Source: Brevundimonas naejangsanensis (GTDB lineage: Bacteria; Pseudomonadota; Alphaproteobacteria; Caulobacterales; Caulobacteraceae). Taken from it: 64,000 bases of DNA. The translations under genes were made by a program, and so were the position numbers. The stretch's first letter is position 1. Every line of letters begins with the position of its first letter. Location of the stretch: assembly GCF_003627995.1 (NCBI RefSeq), contig NZ_CP032707.1, positions 231,001 through 295,000 on the forward strand, written 5' to 3'. Of the stretch, positions 36,841-46,588 are shown in pieces. A model generated the notes under the pieces. The model did no database searches and had not been told where the DNA came from. It saw only the letters and a list, made by a program, of their open reading frames with translations.

Positions 36841-37209
36841 ATGAGAAAAATAGATCAACCTTCGCCAAGACCGCGTCGCGCAATCGACCATGCGAAACGC
36901 CTTGCCAGCACCATACGTACTAGGGTTTCCAAGACTGTCGATCTCGACCGTTGGCGAGCCGCCCCTAGCTGGAGAGCTCGGATTCAAGCGGTTTCCTGGT
37001 CCAGAGCCGCAGCTTTAGCCGGGGTAGCCGGCATCCTCTTCGCAACCATAGCGGTTATGCTTCCTCGCGGCGTTAGAGCCTATCCGCCGCCGCTGCCGAC
37101 CCAAGAGACGCTCACACTCCGTGACCAAGGCCTCAAGCGCTTTGAAAGCTCGCCGCCGCCCGGCCTGATCGAGGCCAATCGCTCAGCCCATCAGGATCGC
37201 GCCAAATGA
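36841..37209 (+). CDS. small single-pass membrane protein, unknown function
   Basis: A 122-residue basic protein with one membrane helix (about 56-74, AAALAGVAGILFATIAVML) and a proline-rich periplasmic tail (RAYPPPLPTQETL). Its start follows GGGGGGCGGCTC. Its stop overlaps the start of the YD/VCBS gene by four bases (ATGA), so the two are translationally coupled. It is divergent from the Rhs gene, with the promoters of both in 36697-36840. No family is recognised; a role in assembly or export of the next protein is a guess. Confidence 0.55.
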   Translation: MRKIDQPSPRPRRAIDHAKRLASTIRTRVSKTVDLDRWRAAPSWRARIQAVSWSRAAALAGVAGILFATIAVMLPRGVRAYPPPLPTQETLTLRDQGLKRFESSPPPGLIEANRSAHQDRAK

Positions 37210-38830
37210 TGCGAAACACGCTGACCGCCACCGTTTCCGCACTCGCCATTCTGAGCATGGCCGTTCCCGCCCAGGCCGGCGTCCAATACATCTACGACAA
37301 CGCCGGCAGGTTGATCCGTGTCGAATATTCGAGCGGCGTCACTATCCGCTACAGCTATGACGCCGCAGGCAACCGACGCGAGATCACCACTACCCAGCTT
37401 CCTAACCGCGCTCCGATCGCCGTCGATGACAGCGTCTCCGCCGTCGCATCAAACACCATAGACATCGATGTCCGCGCCAATGACTCGGATCCCGATCGCA
37501 ATCCGATGACCATCACCGCCGTCTCGGCCGTCTCGGGCGGAGGCACAGCCACCATCATCGGCGGCGGAACACTCGTCCGCTACACCGCGCCGTCCACGAC
37601 CGGCTCCAAAACCTTCACCTACACCCTCTCAGACGGCAAAGGCGGGACCGCAAGCGCGACCGTCACGGTCGTGGTGAACGCCGCCCCCAACCGCCCGCCG
37701 GTCGCCGTCGATGACAGCGCCTCTGTCATAGCCTCGAGCGTTGTCGACATTCTGGTGCGCGCCAATGACTCGGATCCCGACGGCGATGCACTGACCGTCA
37801 CCGCCGTCTCGGCAGTATCGGGCGGGGGACCGCGACCATCATGGGCGGAGGAACCCACGTCCGTTACACCGCGCCCGCCGCCGTTGGCGTAAAGTCGTTC
37901 ACCTACACCATTTCCGACGGCAAGGGCGGGACGGCAAGTGCGACCGTCACCGTCACCGTGAACGCTCCCGCCAACAATCCTCCCAGCGCAAACAACGATT
38001 CCGCCTCGCTCACCGTCGGTGAAAGCACGTCAATCATGGTGCTGGCCAATGACAGCGACCCCGACGGAGACGCTATATTCGTTTCGGACGTGAGCACGCC
38101 GACGGGAGGAAGCGCGAGTGTCGCGCCAGGCGGCGGGTATTTGATTTACAACGCCCCGACGACCGCCGGCACTTACAGCTTCTACTACTGGATCAGCGAC
38201 GGTCGTGGCGGAACCAGCGCCGCAATCGTCTATGTCACCGTCAATCCGCCACCAAACAGGCCGCCTATAGCCAATAACGATTCAGCGACAACCGGCACAT
38301 CGAACAGCAGTTTTATTTTTGTATTAAACAATGACTTCGATCCAGATGGAGATCCCCTGACCATCACCAGCGTGTCAGCCGTCAACGGCGGCGGTGTCGC
38401 AACGAATATGAGCGGCAGCTCGATCCGCTTCGATGCGCCGGGCGACCCAGGAGTGAAGACTTTCACTTACACCATCAGCGATGGTCGCGGAGGAACAGCG
38501 AGCGCAACCGTAACCGTCGACGTAAGCTCGTCGAACCGCCTTCCCGTTGCTGTCAACGATGTCAGAACCGTAAAAAAAGCGACAACGACATCCATTTCAG
38601 TACTAGCAAATGATAGTGACCCTGACGACGATCCCTTAACAATTATTTCGGTAACTGTGCCTTCAGCGGGAGAAGTTAGCATCGCCCCTGGAGGAAAGCA
38701 CGTTGTATACGTTGCACCCAACTGGACCGACGTAAACACCTTCTACTACACCATAAGTGATGGCAAAGGTGGTACAGCGACAGCTCTCGTTCGCGTAACA
38801 GTCACAAATCCTGGAGGACCACTGGATTGA
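37206..38830 (+). pseudogene. secreted YD- and VCBS/cadherin-like repeat protein, frameshifted
   Basis: A signal peptide (MMRNTLTATVSALAILSMAVPAQA) and a single YD-type segment (YIYDNAGRLIRVEY...YSYDAAGNRREI) precede five repeats of about 94 residues, each with VDDS-, ANDSDPDG and FTYT(I/L)SDGKGGTASATVTV motifs, as in VCBS/bacterial cadherin-like domains. The frame breaks within repeat 2 in the G-run at 37824-37828; one extra G restores SGGGTATIMGGGTHVRYTA and a full protein of about 541 residues. It may be a surface or secreted adhesion partner of the Rhs protein. The break may be real or a sequencing error. Confidence 0.7.
37402..38815 (+). repeat. five tandem VCBS-like domain repeats
   Basis: Five units of about 282 bases encode similar 94-residue domains. 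The first two units are also very similar at the DNA level (for example around GCCGTCTCGG...TCGGGCGG), while units three to five have diverged. Such tandem DNA repeats can expand or contract by recombination. Confidence 0.7.
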
Positions 38831-39038
38831 ACAGCCACAGGTCTTCCGGGCGCCAAAATAACGAGATCCTGCGCAAGGCTCAGCCTACGCGCAGTGCGAC
38901 GGGCACCGTCACGCCGACGATATCGAGCCGGCTGCAGGGTTATGACGATTGCCTCATCCTACTGCCACTAGCAGCTCGTCGGGCACCGCAAGACATCCAG
39001 CACAAAGCGCTCCCTAGGCAGCTTAGATCATCCCTCGC

Positions 39039-39758
39039 CTAATCCTGCCTCTGGCCTAAACCCTTAGGGGCAGCGTCTAGCCTGCATTGACGGGACAGTT
39101 TCCCGTCGAGCTTGCGGTAGTCATGCACGCGCCAAGCTACCTGTGGATTGTCAAAGCGAGCTCGCACCCAAAGGACCTGATCAGCGCGCCCTTTTTTAAG
39201 TATAGCGCGAACGTCTACCTGATCCCCGCGTTCAAGCCTAACGTTAAGAGGAGCTTCCGGGAGGCGCAGGCTAGCCGCAAACGTTTCGGGCGCGCGGCCA
39301 AATGTGGCGACCCGCCTGATACAATCCTCTTCCACGGTCGATAGCCCGGCTGCACTTGCCCACGCCGCCATACCCGAGATGCCCTTGAATACTTCTCCAT
39401 GGTCCTTAGTGCCTCCCATGGCACTTCGGATCACTTCATCGTCGTCCATTGCGAGATCAACCTTGATCTCCGGAATTGAGGCTTCCACCATGATCAACCT
39501 GCCGTTTATGAGAACCGGCTCAAGCTGAAGCGCTTGCGATGGCCTCTCCCTCTTGATCGCGATATCCGCCAAGGTTTGGGCTGCGACTGACTCCAGTGAG
39601 ATACGGTCCAGGATCGCCCGTTCCCGCGACGCCGCACTCACCAGATAACTTCTCGCCGACACGGCCAAGGCCGCGCCCAGTGTCGCCAACCCAAAAGCGA
39701 ACGACACCGCCAGCAGCGTCACATAGCCTGATCGGCTAGGATCACCGGACCGGTTCAA
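39039..39758 (-). CDS. type II secretion minor pseudopilin, GspK-like
   Basis: About 239 residues from TTG 39758, which follows GGGAATGCCGG and overlaps the gspD stop by 17 bases. The N-terminus, NRSGDPSRSG then YVTLLAVSFAFGLATLGAALAV, is a type IV prepilin-like leader with cleavage after Gly and a single hydrophobic helix. The rest fits a GspK-like protein by order and size, with an unusual sequence. In type II secretion GspK caps the pseudopilus with GspI and GspJ. It is the last gene of the minus-strand gspG-D-K unit. The family call rests mainly on context and the leader. Confidence 0.6.
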   Translation of the reverse strand: MNRSGDPSRSGYVTLLAVSFAFGLATLGAALAVSARSYLVSAASRERAILDRISLESVAAQTLADIAIKRERPSQALQLEPVLINGRLIMVEASIPEIKVDLAMDDDEVIRSAMGGTKDHGEVFKGISGMAAWASAAGLSTVEEDCIRRVATFGRAPETFAASLRLPEAPLNVRLERGDQVDVRAILKKGRADQVLWVRARFDNPQVAWRVHDYRKLDGKLSRQCRLDAAPKGLGQRQD

Positions 39759-41793
39759 CCGGCATTCCCAGGGCTTGCAAACGCCCAAGCATTTCACCCG
39801 TCACGGCATCGATATCCTGGCGCGCACGGATCACGGTCGGTCGCAAGAACATCACCAATTCCGTCTGGCGCTGTGTGTCCTCACGCGAGCGGAAAAGCGC
39901 GCCCAGAGCAGGGATGCGGCTCAGGTAAGGCACGCCCGTATCTCCAAGGCTCCGGCTGGACCTCAGCAAACCGCCCATCACCACGAGTTGCCCGTCATCG
40001 ACCTGAATCCGGGTCGACAGGCGACGCTGCTGGATCGTCGGCGAGTCGATATCCGAACTGGTGGTGCCGGCGACCTCGCTGACCTCCTGCTCGACCTGAA
40101 TGAACATTCGCCCGCTCTCGCTGACACGCGGCGTCACGGAAAGAACGACGCCCGTATCCCGATACTGCACCGAGTTGACGACGCGGCTGTCGTCATTGAG
40201 GCCCGTCGCCGTCTGAGTGATGATCGGCACCTGATCGCCCACCTGCAGCTGCGCGCTTTCGTTGGATAGCACCAGAATACGCGGCGTCGATAGGAGTTGG
40301 ACGTCCGTCACTGCCGACAGCGCGTTCAGCACCGCGCGCACGTCCATGTTCATGTAGCGCAAAGAGAAGCCAGGGAAGCTGGATGCGGCGTCATCGCTCG
40401 CTCCGGAACCGAAGCCTCCGGTCAACTTCCCATCATCGAAGAACCACTGCACCCCATAACGAAGACGGTCATTCAGCGTCACCTCGGCGATCGTCGCTTC
40501 GATCAGAACCTGCGGCGGCGGCGCGTCCAGTTGGCGGACGATATCCATCACGTTGCGATACTCGGCGTCGTCGGCCAGCAAGATCAGCGCATTTGTGCGC
40601 GGATCGGCTGTCAGACGTAGGCCGGCAGAACCCGCGCCCACAACAGCGCCAGCAACGCTAGGCGAGTTGGCGGACATGCTCCCGGAAGCCCCCGGAGTCG
40701 GCGGCGGCGTCGATGGCGATGTGCTCGAAGCGACGTTCGCGGACTGTGCAGGTCGCGACGCCGCGGAGGACTGCCCACCATCCAACAATGCGCCGAGAGT
40801 CGTCACTAACTGCTCGGCCTCGAGGTTGGCCAGGGGAATGGAACGTAGTCGACGCGAGGCCGGGGGCGGCGACCGATCAAAGCGCGCAATCCACTCCGCA
40901 GCCCGGTCAAGGCCGGCAGACGACCGCGCCACGACCAGCAGACCGTTCAGCCGATTCAGTTCGACGATCTGGATCTGGCTACCCATGGGGCCGTCGGGTC
41001 CGCCGAAAACCTGGCGAATATCGGCGGCGATCTCCGCCGGACTGGCGTAGCGAACCGGGATGAACTGCAGGCTCTTGCCCTGAAGCCAATCGACATCCAG
41101 CGAACGGGCCGTTCTGAGGAGGGCGTTCACCGTAGTGGGGTCGCCCGTGATGAACAGTTGCTCCCGCGACGGATCGGGGCGCACCTTCGCCCCTTCGCCT
41201 GCCAGAGACTCCAGCAGCCGCGCCAGTTCCGCCGCGCTGATCTCGCGCGCTTGATAGATCACCGGCCCTGACACCACGCCCGTGCCTTCGCTGGCTAGCA
41301 CCGGCGGGCCGTTCAATCCTCTCGCGCGCGCCTCGGGCACGACGGCGTAGCCGCGTCCCTCCGAGATCAGAGCGGCCCCGGATCCGCGCAGGGCTCGATC
41401 GAAACTGGCCAACGCCTCGGCTTCGGTCATGCGGCCCGTCAGGGTGAAGGTGAGGTCGCCCTGAACGGCGGCGTCGACCCGGAATGAGCGCCCCATGGAA
41501 CGGCCCAGCACTGCATCGGCGACGGCGGCGATCGGTGCTTGATCAAAGGCGACATTGAAAATGCGAACCGGTGATCTGGGCTCAGCGGGGGGAAGCGGCG
41601 CCCCCCGGCCATCGACGCGCCAGGCGCCGTCGTCGGCGCTTTCTGGATCGCTGACCGCCTCTACAGGAGGCGCTGATGTCGGATATCGGCTCTGCGGCAA
41701 GGTCGCGAGCCCAGGTTGGATGGCGCGCGGCGTCTCACAAGCGGCGAGCAGAAGAAGTGCGGCCGAAGCGGCCGTAGCTGAATAGGGTTTCAT
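39742..41793 (-). CDS. gspD: type II secretion outer-membrane secretin GspD
   Basis: A 683-residue secretin with a lipoprotein-type signal (lipobox LLAAC). It has N0/N1/N2 domains, including FIPVRYASPAEIAADIRQVFGG and RLRSIPLANLEAEQLVTTLGALL, and a secretin core with VLIEATIAEVTLNDRLRYGVQWFF, LLSTPRILVLSNESAQLQVGDQVPI and VVMGGLLRSSRSLGDTGVPYLSRIPALG. A Ser/Pro-rich linker (about 345-385) lies inside the N-domains. It would form the outer-membrane channel. Its ATG overlaps the restored gspG stop as ATGA. Confidence 0.93.
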   Translation of the reverse strand: MKPYSATAASAALLLLAACETPRAIQPGLATLPQSRYPTSAPPVEAVSDPESADDGAWRVDGRGAPLPPAEPRSPVRIFNVAFDQAPIAAVADAVLGRSMGRSFRVDAAVQGDLTFTLTGRMTEAEALASFDRALRGSGAALISEGRGYAVVPEARARGLNGPPVLASEGTGVVSGPVIYQAREISAAELARLLESLAGEGAKVRPDPSREQLFITGDPTTVNALLRTARSLDVDWLQGKSLQFIPVRYASPAEIAADIRQVFGGPDGPMGSQIQIVELNRLNGLLVVARSSAGLDRAAEWIARFDRSPPPASRRLRSIPLANLEAEQLVTTLGALLDGGQSSAASRPAQSANVASSTSPSTPPPTPGASGSMSANSPSVAGAVVGAGSAGLRLTADPRTNALILLADDAEYRNVMDIVRQLDAPPPQVLIEATIAEVTLNDRLRYGVQWFFDDGKLTGGFGSGASDDAASSFPGFSLRYMNMDVRAVLNALSAVTDVQLLSTPRILVLSNESAQLQVGDQVPIITQTATGLNDDSRVVNSVQYRDTGVVLSVTPRVSESGRMFIQVEQEVSEVAGTTSSDIDSPTIQQRRLSTRIQVDDGQLVVMGGLLRSSRSLGDTGVPYLSRIPALGALFRSREDTQRQTELVMFLRPTVIRARQDIDAVTGEMLGRLQALGMPVEPVR

Positions 41794-42247
41794 TCGCCGG
41801 GCCGCAGGATGATGTCGCGTTTGAAGCCCTTCCCCCCGGCGCGGCGTCGGCGCCCAGGCTGGTCAGGGTGAACTTCTCACCCGGTGTGGAAGGCGGCTCA
41901 TAGAGGATGTCGCCGCCCCAGGGGTCCTTCAGGAGGCTGCGTTCGGACAAATAGGGTCCAGCCCATTCGGGAGCGTCCGCAGGCGGCGCCAGCAAGGCTT
42001 CAAGCCCCTCACCTTGTGCCGGATAGCGCGCAAGGTCGGCTGAATACATCTCCAGCGCCGCTGCAACGCTCTCGAGCTTGAGCCGGGCCGAACGCGCCTT
42101 GGCGCGGTCCATCTGCCCCAGCGTCTGAGGCACGATGATCGCGCTGATCAGACCAATGATAACCAGCACAACCAGCATCTCGGTAAGGGTGTAACCCACC
42201 CGCGCACGACGCCGGATATTGATGTTCGATTGCGGACGACGACCCAT
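41790..42247 (-). pseudogene. gspG: major pseudopilin GspG, frameshifted near its end
   Basis: The N-terminus RARVG then YTLTEMLVVLVIIGLISAIIVPQ is a classic pseudopilin leader with Glu5. YPAQGEGLEALL, LKDPWGGDILYEPPS and KFTLTSLGAD match GspG. Just after GAD the frame runs off at a run of six C on the plus strand (41833-41838); one more base would give GGKGFKRDIILRPGE and a stop that overlaps the gspD ATG as ATGA. That clean junction argues that the break is recent or a sequencing error. As written, the frame runs on to 41735 inside gspD. GspG forms the pseudopilus. Confidence 0.8.
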
Positions 42248-42321
42248 AGCTCCCCCCGGAACAACGCGCTACTTATGGTGGAGTATAGGGGGAGCCAAGG
42301 CTGAGTCCACGGCTGGGGAAC

Positions 42322-44016
42322 ATGGATATTCTTCGCGACGAGCTCGAAACGCCGCCGCTCCCGCATGCGCGCGGCGCGCTGGGCGACGCGGTCGGCCTGA
42401 CTTCCAGCGCCTTGGAACGTGGCGCCAAGGCCAGTCGCGGTTCCGGCCAGCCGCTGGCCGTCGCCTTGAGCCTGCTTGGTCTCGCCACCGAAGACCGCAT
42501 CGCCGATGCGTGCGCAGAACTCTATTCGGCCCCTCGATGGCCTGCAGACCAAGCGATCGAACCGATGGAGCTTCCCGGCCTCAGCGTCCGTTTTCTTCAG
42601 GACCGCTACGCCGTGGCCATGGCGGACGGCGAGGACTGGAGCCTCGGCCTGGTCGATCCCGGTGACGACGTCACGGTCGAAGCCCTTCGCTTCGCGCTCG
42701 GCCAAGACGTTCGACTGCGCACCCTCACCCTCAGCGCCTGGCGACAGGCCCAGGGCGGCGGCCTGGCGGAGACTAAGGAACGCGCGGATACGGGCGGCAA
42801 CGCCGCGGCGACGTGGCTCGACGACGCTGAACGGCTGAAGGATGTCGCGCGTGATGCGCCTGTGGTACGGCTTTCCGACCAAATCCTGGAACGTGCCTTC
42901 CTGCTCAACGCCTCTGATGTGCACATTGAGCAAAAGGCCGACCACACGCGCGTGCGCTTCCGCATCGACGGCGCGCTTCAAGACCAGGAACAGCTGAACG
43001 TCGACCTCGGCCCCGCTATCATCGCCCGAATCAAGGTGCTGTCCGACCTCGACGTAGCCGAACGTCGTGCGCCGCAGGATGGACGGACGACGATCTCGGT
43101 CCGCGGCGTACCCGTGGACGTGCGCATCTCCACGACCCCGACTGTTTTCGGCGAATCCCTCGTCGTGCGCCTGCTGACCCGACGCGACGTGGACTTTTCG
43201 CTGGAGCGACTGGGCCTGCGGCCCTCGGTCGCTAACGGAGTGAAGACCCTGCTTGGACGTAGCCACGGGCTTTTGCTCGTCACCGGCCCCACCGGCAGCG
43301 GGAAGACCACCACCCTCTATGCGGCGCTGCGTGAACTGGCCTCCAGCCGCTCCAAAATCCTGACCATCGAGGATCCGGTCGAATACGTCTTCGAGGATAT
43401 CCTGCAGAGCCAGGTCAACGAAGCGGCGGGGTTCACCTTCTCCACGGCGCTACGCTCCTTCCTGCGCCACGACCCCGACGTGATCCTGGTCGGGGAAATC
43501 CGCGACACCGAAACTGCACGCCTCGCGGTCCAGGCTAGCCTGACAGGACACCTGGTCCTGGCCACCGTCCACACCAACGACGCCGCCACCACGCCGTCGC
43601 GCCTGATTGATATGGGGGTGGAACGCTACCTCCTCGGCGACGCCCTGATTGGTGTTCTGGCCCAACGGCTGGCCGCCCGGCTGTGCCCAAACTGCAAGAC
43701 GCAGTCGCCACTTTCGGCCGACGAACTAACGGAATTGAGCGAGGTAGGACTGCCGGCGCCGACAGGCGCGCCCTGGCGTGCCAAGGGCTGCCCCTCATGC
43801 GGGGGCACCGGCCGCAAGGGACGGCGCGCGGTCAGCGAGCTCATGATATGCGACGCGGAGATCAGCGAGCGGATCGGAGGCGGCGCCTCCGCCGCTGAAG
43901 TAAGGGCATTGGCCAGATCACGGCCAACCTACACCAGCCTGCGGGCTGACGCCTTGGAGCAGTCGGTGGACGGCTGGCTCGACTGGGGCGACGCTTGGCG
44001 GGTCGCCGAACGATGA
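42322..44016 (+). CDS. gspE: type II secretion ATPase GspE
   Basis: A 564-residue cytoplasmic ATPase with an N-terminal GspE/PilB-like domain and the C-terminal motor: Walker A GPTGSGKTTT (about 322-331), Asp-box region, Walker B VILVGEIRDTETA (387-399), His box GHLVLATVHTNDA and a CPNC...CPSC zinc element (455-493). It would power pseudopilus assembly. The start follows GGGGAAC. It heads a plus-strand unit divergent from gspG; the 74-base gap between them holds both promoters. Its stop overlaps the gspF start (ATGA). Confidence 0.93.
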   Translation: MDILRDELETPPLPHARGALGDAVGLTSSALERGAKASRGSGQPLAVALSLLGLATEDRIADACAELYSAPRWPADQAIEPMELPGLSVRFLQDRYAVAMADGEDWSLGLVDPGDDVTVEALRFALGQDVRLRTLTLSAWRQAQGGGLAETKERADTGGNAAATWLDDAERLKDVARDAPVVRLSDQILERAFLLNASDVHIEQKADHTRVRFRIDGALQDQEQLNVDLGPAIIARIKVLSDLDVAERRAPQDGRTTISVRGVPVDVRISTTPTVFGESLVVRLLTRRDVDFSLERLGLRPSVANGVKTLLGRSHGLLLVTGPTGSGKTTTLYAALRELASSRSKILTIEDPVEYVFEDILQSQVNEAAGFTFSTALRSFLRHDPDVILVGEIRDTETARLAVQASLTGHLVLATVHTNDAATTPSRLIDMGVERYLLGDALIGVLAQRLAARLCPNCKTQSPLSADELTELSEVGLPAPTGAPWRAKGCPSCGGTGRKGRRAVSELMICDAEISERIGGGASAAEVRALARSRPTYTSLRADALEQSVDGWLDWGDAWRVAER

Positions 44017-45203
44017 AAGCCTACCGCTACACCGTGCTGGATCCTCAAGGACGGCGGCTCTCCGGCGTCGGTTACGCCGCAGCCGCCCAGGTTTTACGCG
44101 ACCAGCTGCTGGACTCGCGTATGCACCCTTTGCGCATACGACCTGTGCTATTCCAGAAGGCGGCGCGCCTGTCCCTGACCGAAGCCGATGCCGCTCGCTT
44201 CGCCCGTGACCTGTCGCAGTTGCTCGGCAGCGGCCTGTCGGTCACCCAGGCGCTCGGTCTGATCCAGGGACGAGAAACGCCGCGCGTCGCGGCAATCGCC
44301 CGAGAAGTTCGCCACAGGCTCTCAGCCGGAGCTCCACTATCTGCAGCGCTGAAAGCGGCCGAGGGTCGTCCCGCCGCCTTCCTGCAGGCGTTGGCGCGCG
44401 CTGGCGAAGCTTCCGGACGGCAGGCGGACGTGTTCACCGCCGGGGCCAGGTCCCTCGCAGCCAGCGACGCCCTGAAGAAGCGACTGGTGACGCTCTGCCT
44501 CTACCCAGTGTTCGTCATCGGCGTCGCCCTGCTCTCCATCGCCGTCTACGCCTATGCCGTGCTGCCGTCTCTGGAGCCGGCCTTCGAACACCTCGGCGAA
44601 GACCTGCCGCTGCAAACGCGCAGCGTCCTGACCTTCGGCGCCATTGTACGCGCCGCCTTTCCTATTCTGGCCGGATTGTTCGGCGCCTTCTCTCTCGGCC
44701 TGATCGTGTCGCCGCGCCTGCGCCGCCTCACCCGGGATCTGGGCGGACGGCTCCTTCTGCGCGGCAAACGCTCTCCGCTGAAGGACTACATCTTCGCCGG
44801 CGTCGCTTCGCGTCTGGCGGTGATGATCCAGGCCGGCGTTCCGCTCGCCGTCGCCTGGAAGCTGGCGCGCGAACCTGTAGACCTCCCCTCATTGACACGT
44901 CAGTTGGCGGCCCAGGACGAACGATTGATGGAGGGAGTGCGGCTCTCTGCGGCTATTTCGGCGGTTCCGGACACGCCCCGCGACCTCATCCACTACGTCT
45001 ATTTGGGCGAACAGACCGGGCGCATCGCTCCAGCCTTGAACGACGCCGCCGCCGCCCTGGGCGGGCGATCCCAGGAAGCCATCGAGCGCGTTCTGTCGAT
45101 CCTGACGCCGCTGGTCATCGTAATCGTCGGTGGCATGGTTGGCCTGATCACCATGATGGTGTTCCAGGGCTTGCTTGCAGTGGGAGATGCTGTTGCGACC
45201 TGA
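44013..45203 (+). CDS. gspF: type II secretion inner-membrane protein GspF
   Basis: A 396-residue protein with two GspF domains (LRDQLLDSRMHPL...DLSQLLGSGLSVTQAL and IFAGVASRLAVMIQAGVPLAVAW) and three membrane helices (about 165-190, 215-240, 365-390). ATG 44013 is chosen because it overlaps the gspE stop by four bases and removes a non-family leader of six residues. GspF is the platform protein that couples the ATPase to the pseudopilus. Confidence 0.92.
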   Translation: MKAYRYTVLDPQGRRLSGVGYAAAAQVLRDQLLDSRMHPLRIRPVLFQKAARLSLTEADAARFARDLSQLLGSGLSVTQALGLIQGRETPRVAAIAREVRHRLSAGAPLSAALKAAEGRPAAFLQALARAGEASGRQADVFTAGARSLAASDALKKRLVTLCLYPVFVIGVALLSIAVYAYAVLPSLEPAFEHLGEDLPLQTRSVLTFGAIVRAAFPILAGLFGAFSLGLIVSPRLRRLTRDLGGRLLLRGKRSPLKDYIFAGVASRLAVMIQAGVPLAVAWKLAREPVDLPSLTRQLAAQDERLMEGVRLSAAISAVPDTPRDLIHYVYLGEQTGRIAPALNDAAAALGGRSQEAIERVLSILTPLVIVIVGGMVGLITMMVFQGLLAVGDAVAT

Positions 45204-45576
45204 TCCCGCTCGCGAAGGCTACCTGACCATCGATGCGATGGTGGCTCTGTCGATCACGACCATCGCTGTGACGGCTGCTGTCGTCCTGGCCTCGACGACC
45301 GTCGCCCGTATCTCGCAGGCACGTGACAAACTGATCGCCGCCCGGATCGCCGAAGACATCTACGAAGGCCTCTATGCAGGCGAACGACCGGACGGCGCAC
45401 AACGCGGCGAAATAGAAGGACGGACATGGTCATACGCCACCACCACGGCGGGAACCGCCGATGCGCCGTCCAGCGCCCGCCGCGCGCGGATCGTTGTCGA
45501 CCGACGGCTGCGGGACGATCTGGTGGTCGACGCCGTGCTGCCGGCCGCGCCGGTTACAGCGTCCTCGAACTCATGA
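45187..45576 (+). CDS. minor pseudopilin, GspI-like
   Basis: About 129 residues. A short leader RPDPAREG precedes YLTIDAMVALSITTIAVTAAVVLAS, a pilin-type helix lacking the usual Glu5 (Asp at +5). The start could be ATG 45187 or TTG 45193, which is better spaced from GGGAG. It overlaps the gspF end and belongs to the same operon. The order after gspF and the leader suggest GspI; sequence alone is too short to be sure. Confidence 0.6.
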   Translation: MLLRPDPAREGYLTIDAMVALSITTIAVTAAVVLASTTVARISQARDKLIAARIAEDIYEGLYAGERPDGAQRGEIEGRTWSYATTTAGTADAPSSARRARIVVDRRLRDDLVVDAVLPAAPVTASSNS

Positions 45577-45830
45577 TCGCCATGACGGTCGCCTCCATCC
45601 TTCTGGTCGGCCTGACAGCGGGTTATTCGGCGCTTTCTAAGGCCAGCAGTCGTCTGGCGATCGCCCAGGCCGGTCTCGCCGACCGCGCCGAGCCTCGATG
45701 CCGAACCACGCCCGAACAGGCCAAGACCGACAGCCGCCCCAGGCCGCGTGACCGCTGCGACCTTCCCGAAATCTGTGAATACGACACCATCAGCCAATCA
45801 TGCCGCACGACGATCTCTCCCTCAGCCTGA
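45426..45830 (+). CDS. minor pseudopilin, GspJ-like, start uncertain
   Basis: A prepilin leader AAGRAG then YSVLELMIAMTVASILLVGLTAG, with Glu5, is clearly encoded from about 45540. The only in-frame ATG, at 45426, overlaps the GspI-like gene by about 150 bases and adds 40 unlikely residues, so the real start is unclear and may be non-ATG. After the helix only about 70 residues remain, short for GspJ (usually about 200). The stop overlaps the next start by 31 bases. A shortened or damaged GspJ is the best reading. Confidence 0.5.
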   Translation: MVIRHHHGGNRRCAVQRPPRADRCRPTAAGRSGGRRRAAGRAGYSVLELMIAMTVASILLVGLTAGYSALSKASSRLAIAQAGLADRAEPRCRTTPEQAKTDSRPRPRDRCDLPEICEYDTISQSCRTTISPSA

Positions 45831-46588
45831 GGCCGCCGCCTCCCCCTGCCGAACCGCCGCTCGTCGCGCCGCCTGAATTGCAGGTGATGACCCGGCTTGT
45901 GCGCCTGCCAACCCGCTCACCCCGCCAGGCTCGTCGCGTCGTCGGTTTGCAACTGGACCGGCTCTCGCCGCTGCCGGCGACCGACACCGCCTATGACCTG
46001 GTGATGATCCGCCAGGACGGCGCTGAGACGCTCTATGCCCTGGGGATCGTGCGAAAGGCCCATCTCAGCGACGCCGCCTATGCGAACCGCCGCCACATCA
46101 CACTCACCCGAGCGGTCGAAACGAACGAGGTCACCTTTCGATTCCGCAACCCTCACGCCGTCGATGATCGCGAAGTTCGCTGGCTGAAGCACGCTCCAAA
46201 GGCGGCCGTCATCGCGATGGGGATCGCCTTAATCACGACTGCCGCCAGCCAGAGAGCTAGCACCTGGCGCGAGCAGCGCATGGTTGAGATCGCCGCCGTC
46301 CAGCGCCAGGCCGCGCGCGCGGCGCTGGACGCAGAACTTCAGGCCAGCGCCCGCGCCGACTGGACGGATCTCGAGCGCACCGATGCCGCAACACGACTGC
46401 TGTGTGTCGCCCAGAAAGTGAGCACGCCGGGCGGTGCGCCAGTGCCGCTGCTAGGCTATGCAGGCGAAGCCAAAGAACTGGTCCTTCGCCTGCCCGAAGG
46501 CGCCGACACCTCATCCTTGCTCGCAGCAGGCGGCATCGAACAGGGCGGACCGACCGCGATCGTTTTCGGCCAAGAGGTCTGCGGATGA
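45800..46588 (+). CDS. type II secretion assembly protein, GspL-like
   Basis: A 262-residue protein with a cytoplasmic N-terminal half (MTRLVRLPTRSPRQARRVVGLQLDRLSPLP... is typical of GspL/PilN-like proteins), one membrane helix (about 132-150) and a periplasmic tail. It lacks the full actin-like domain of classical GspL. Its stop overlaps the next gene as ATGA. GspL would anchor GspE to the membrane. The call is by context, topology and the PLPATDTAYDL region. Confidence 0.6.
   Translation: MPHDDLSLSLRPPPPPAEPPLVAPPELQVMTRLVRLPTRSPRQARRVVGLQLDRLSPLPATDTAYDLVMIRQDGAETLYALGIVRKAHLSDAAYANRRHITLTRAVETNEVTFRFRNPHAVDDREVRWLKHAPKAAVIAMGIALITTAASQRASTWREQRMVEIAAVQRQAARAALDAELQASARADWTDLERTDAATRLLCVAQKVSTPGGAPVPLLGYAGEAKELVLRLPEGADTSSLLAAGGIEQGGPTAIVFGQEVCG

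Noticed and set aside
37402..38815. CRISPR array
   Set aside because: The periodicity of about 282 bases is that of tandem protein domains, with no short direct repeats and spacers; no cas genes are present in the window.
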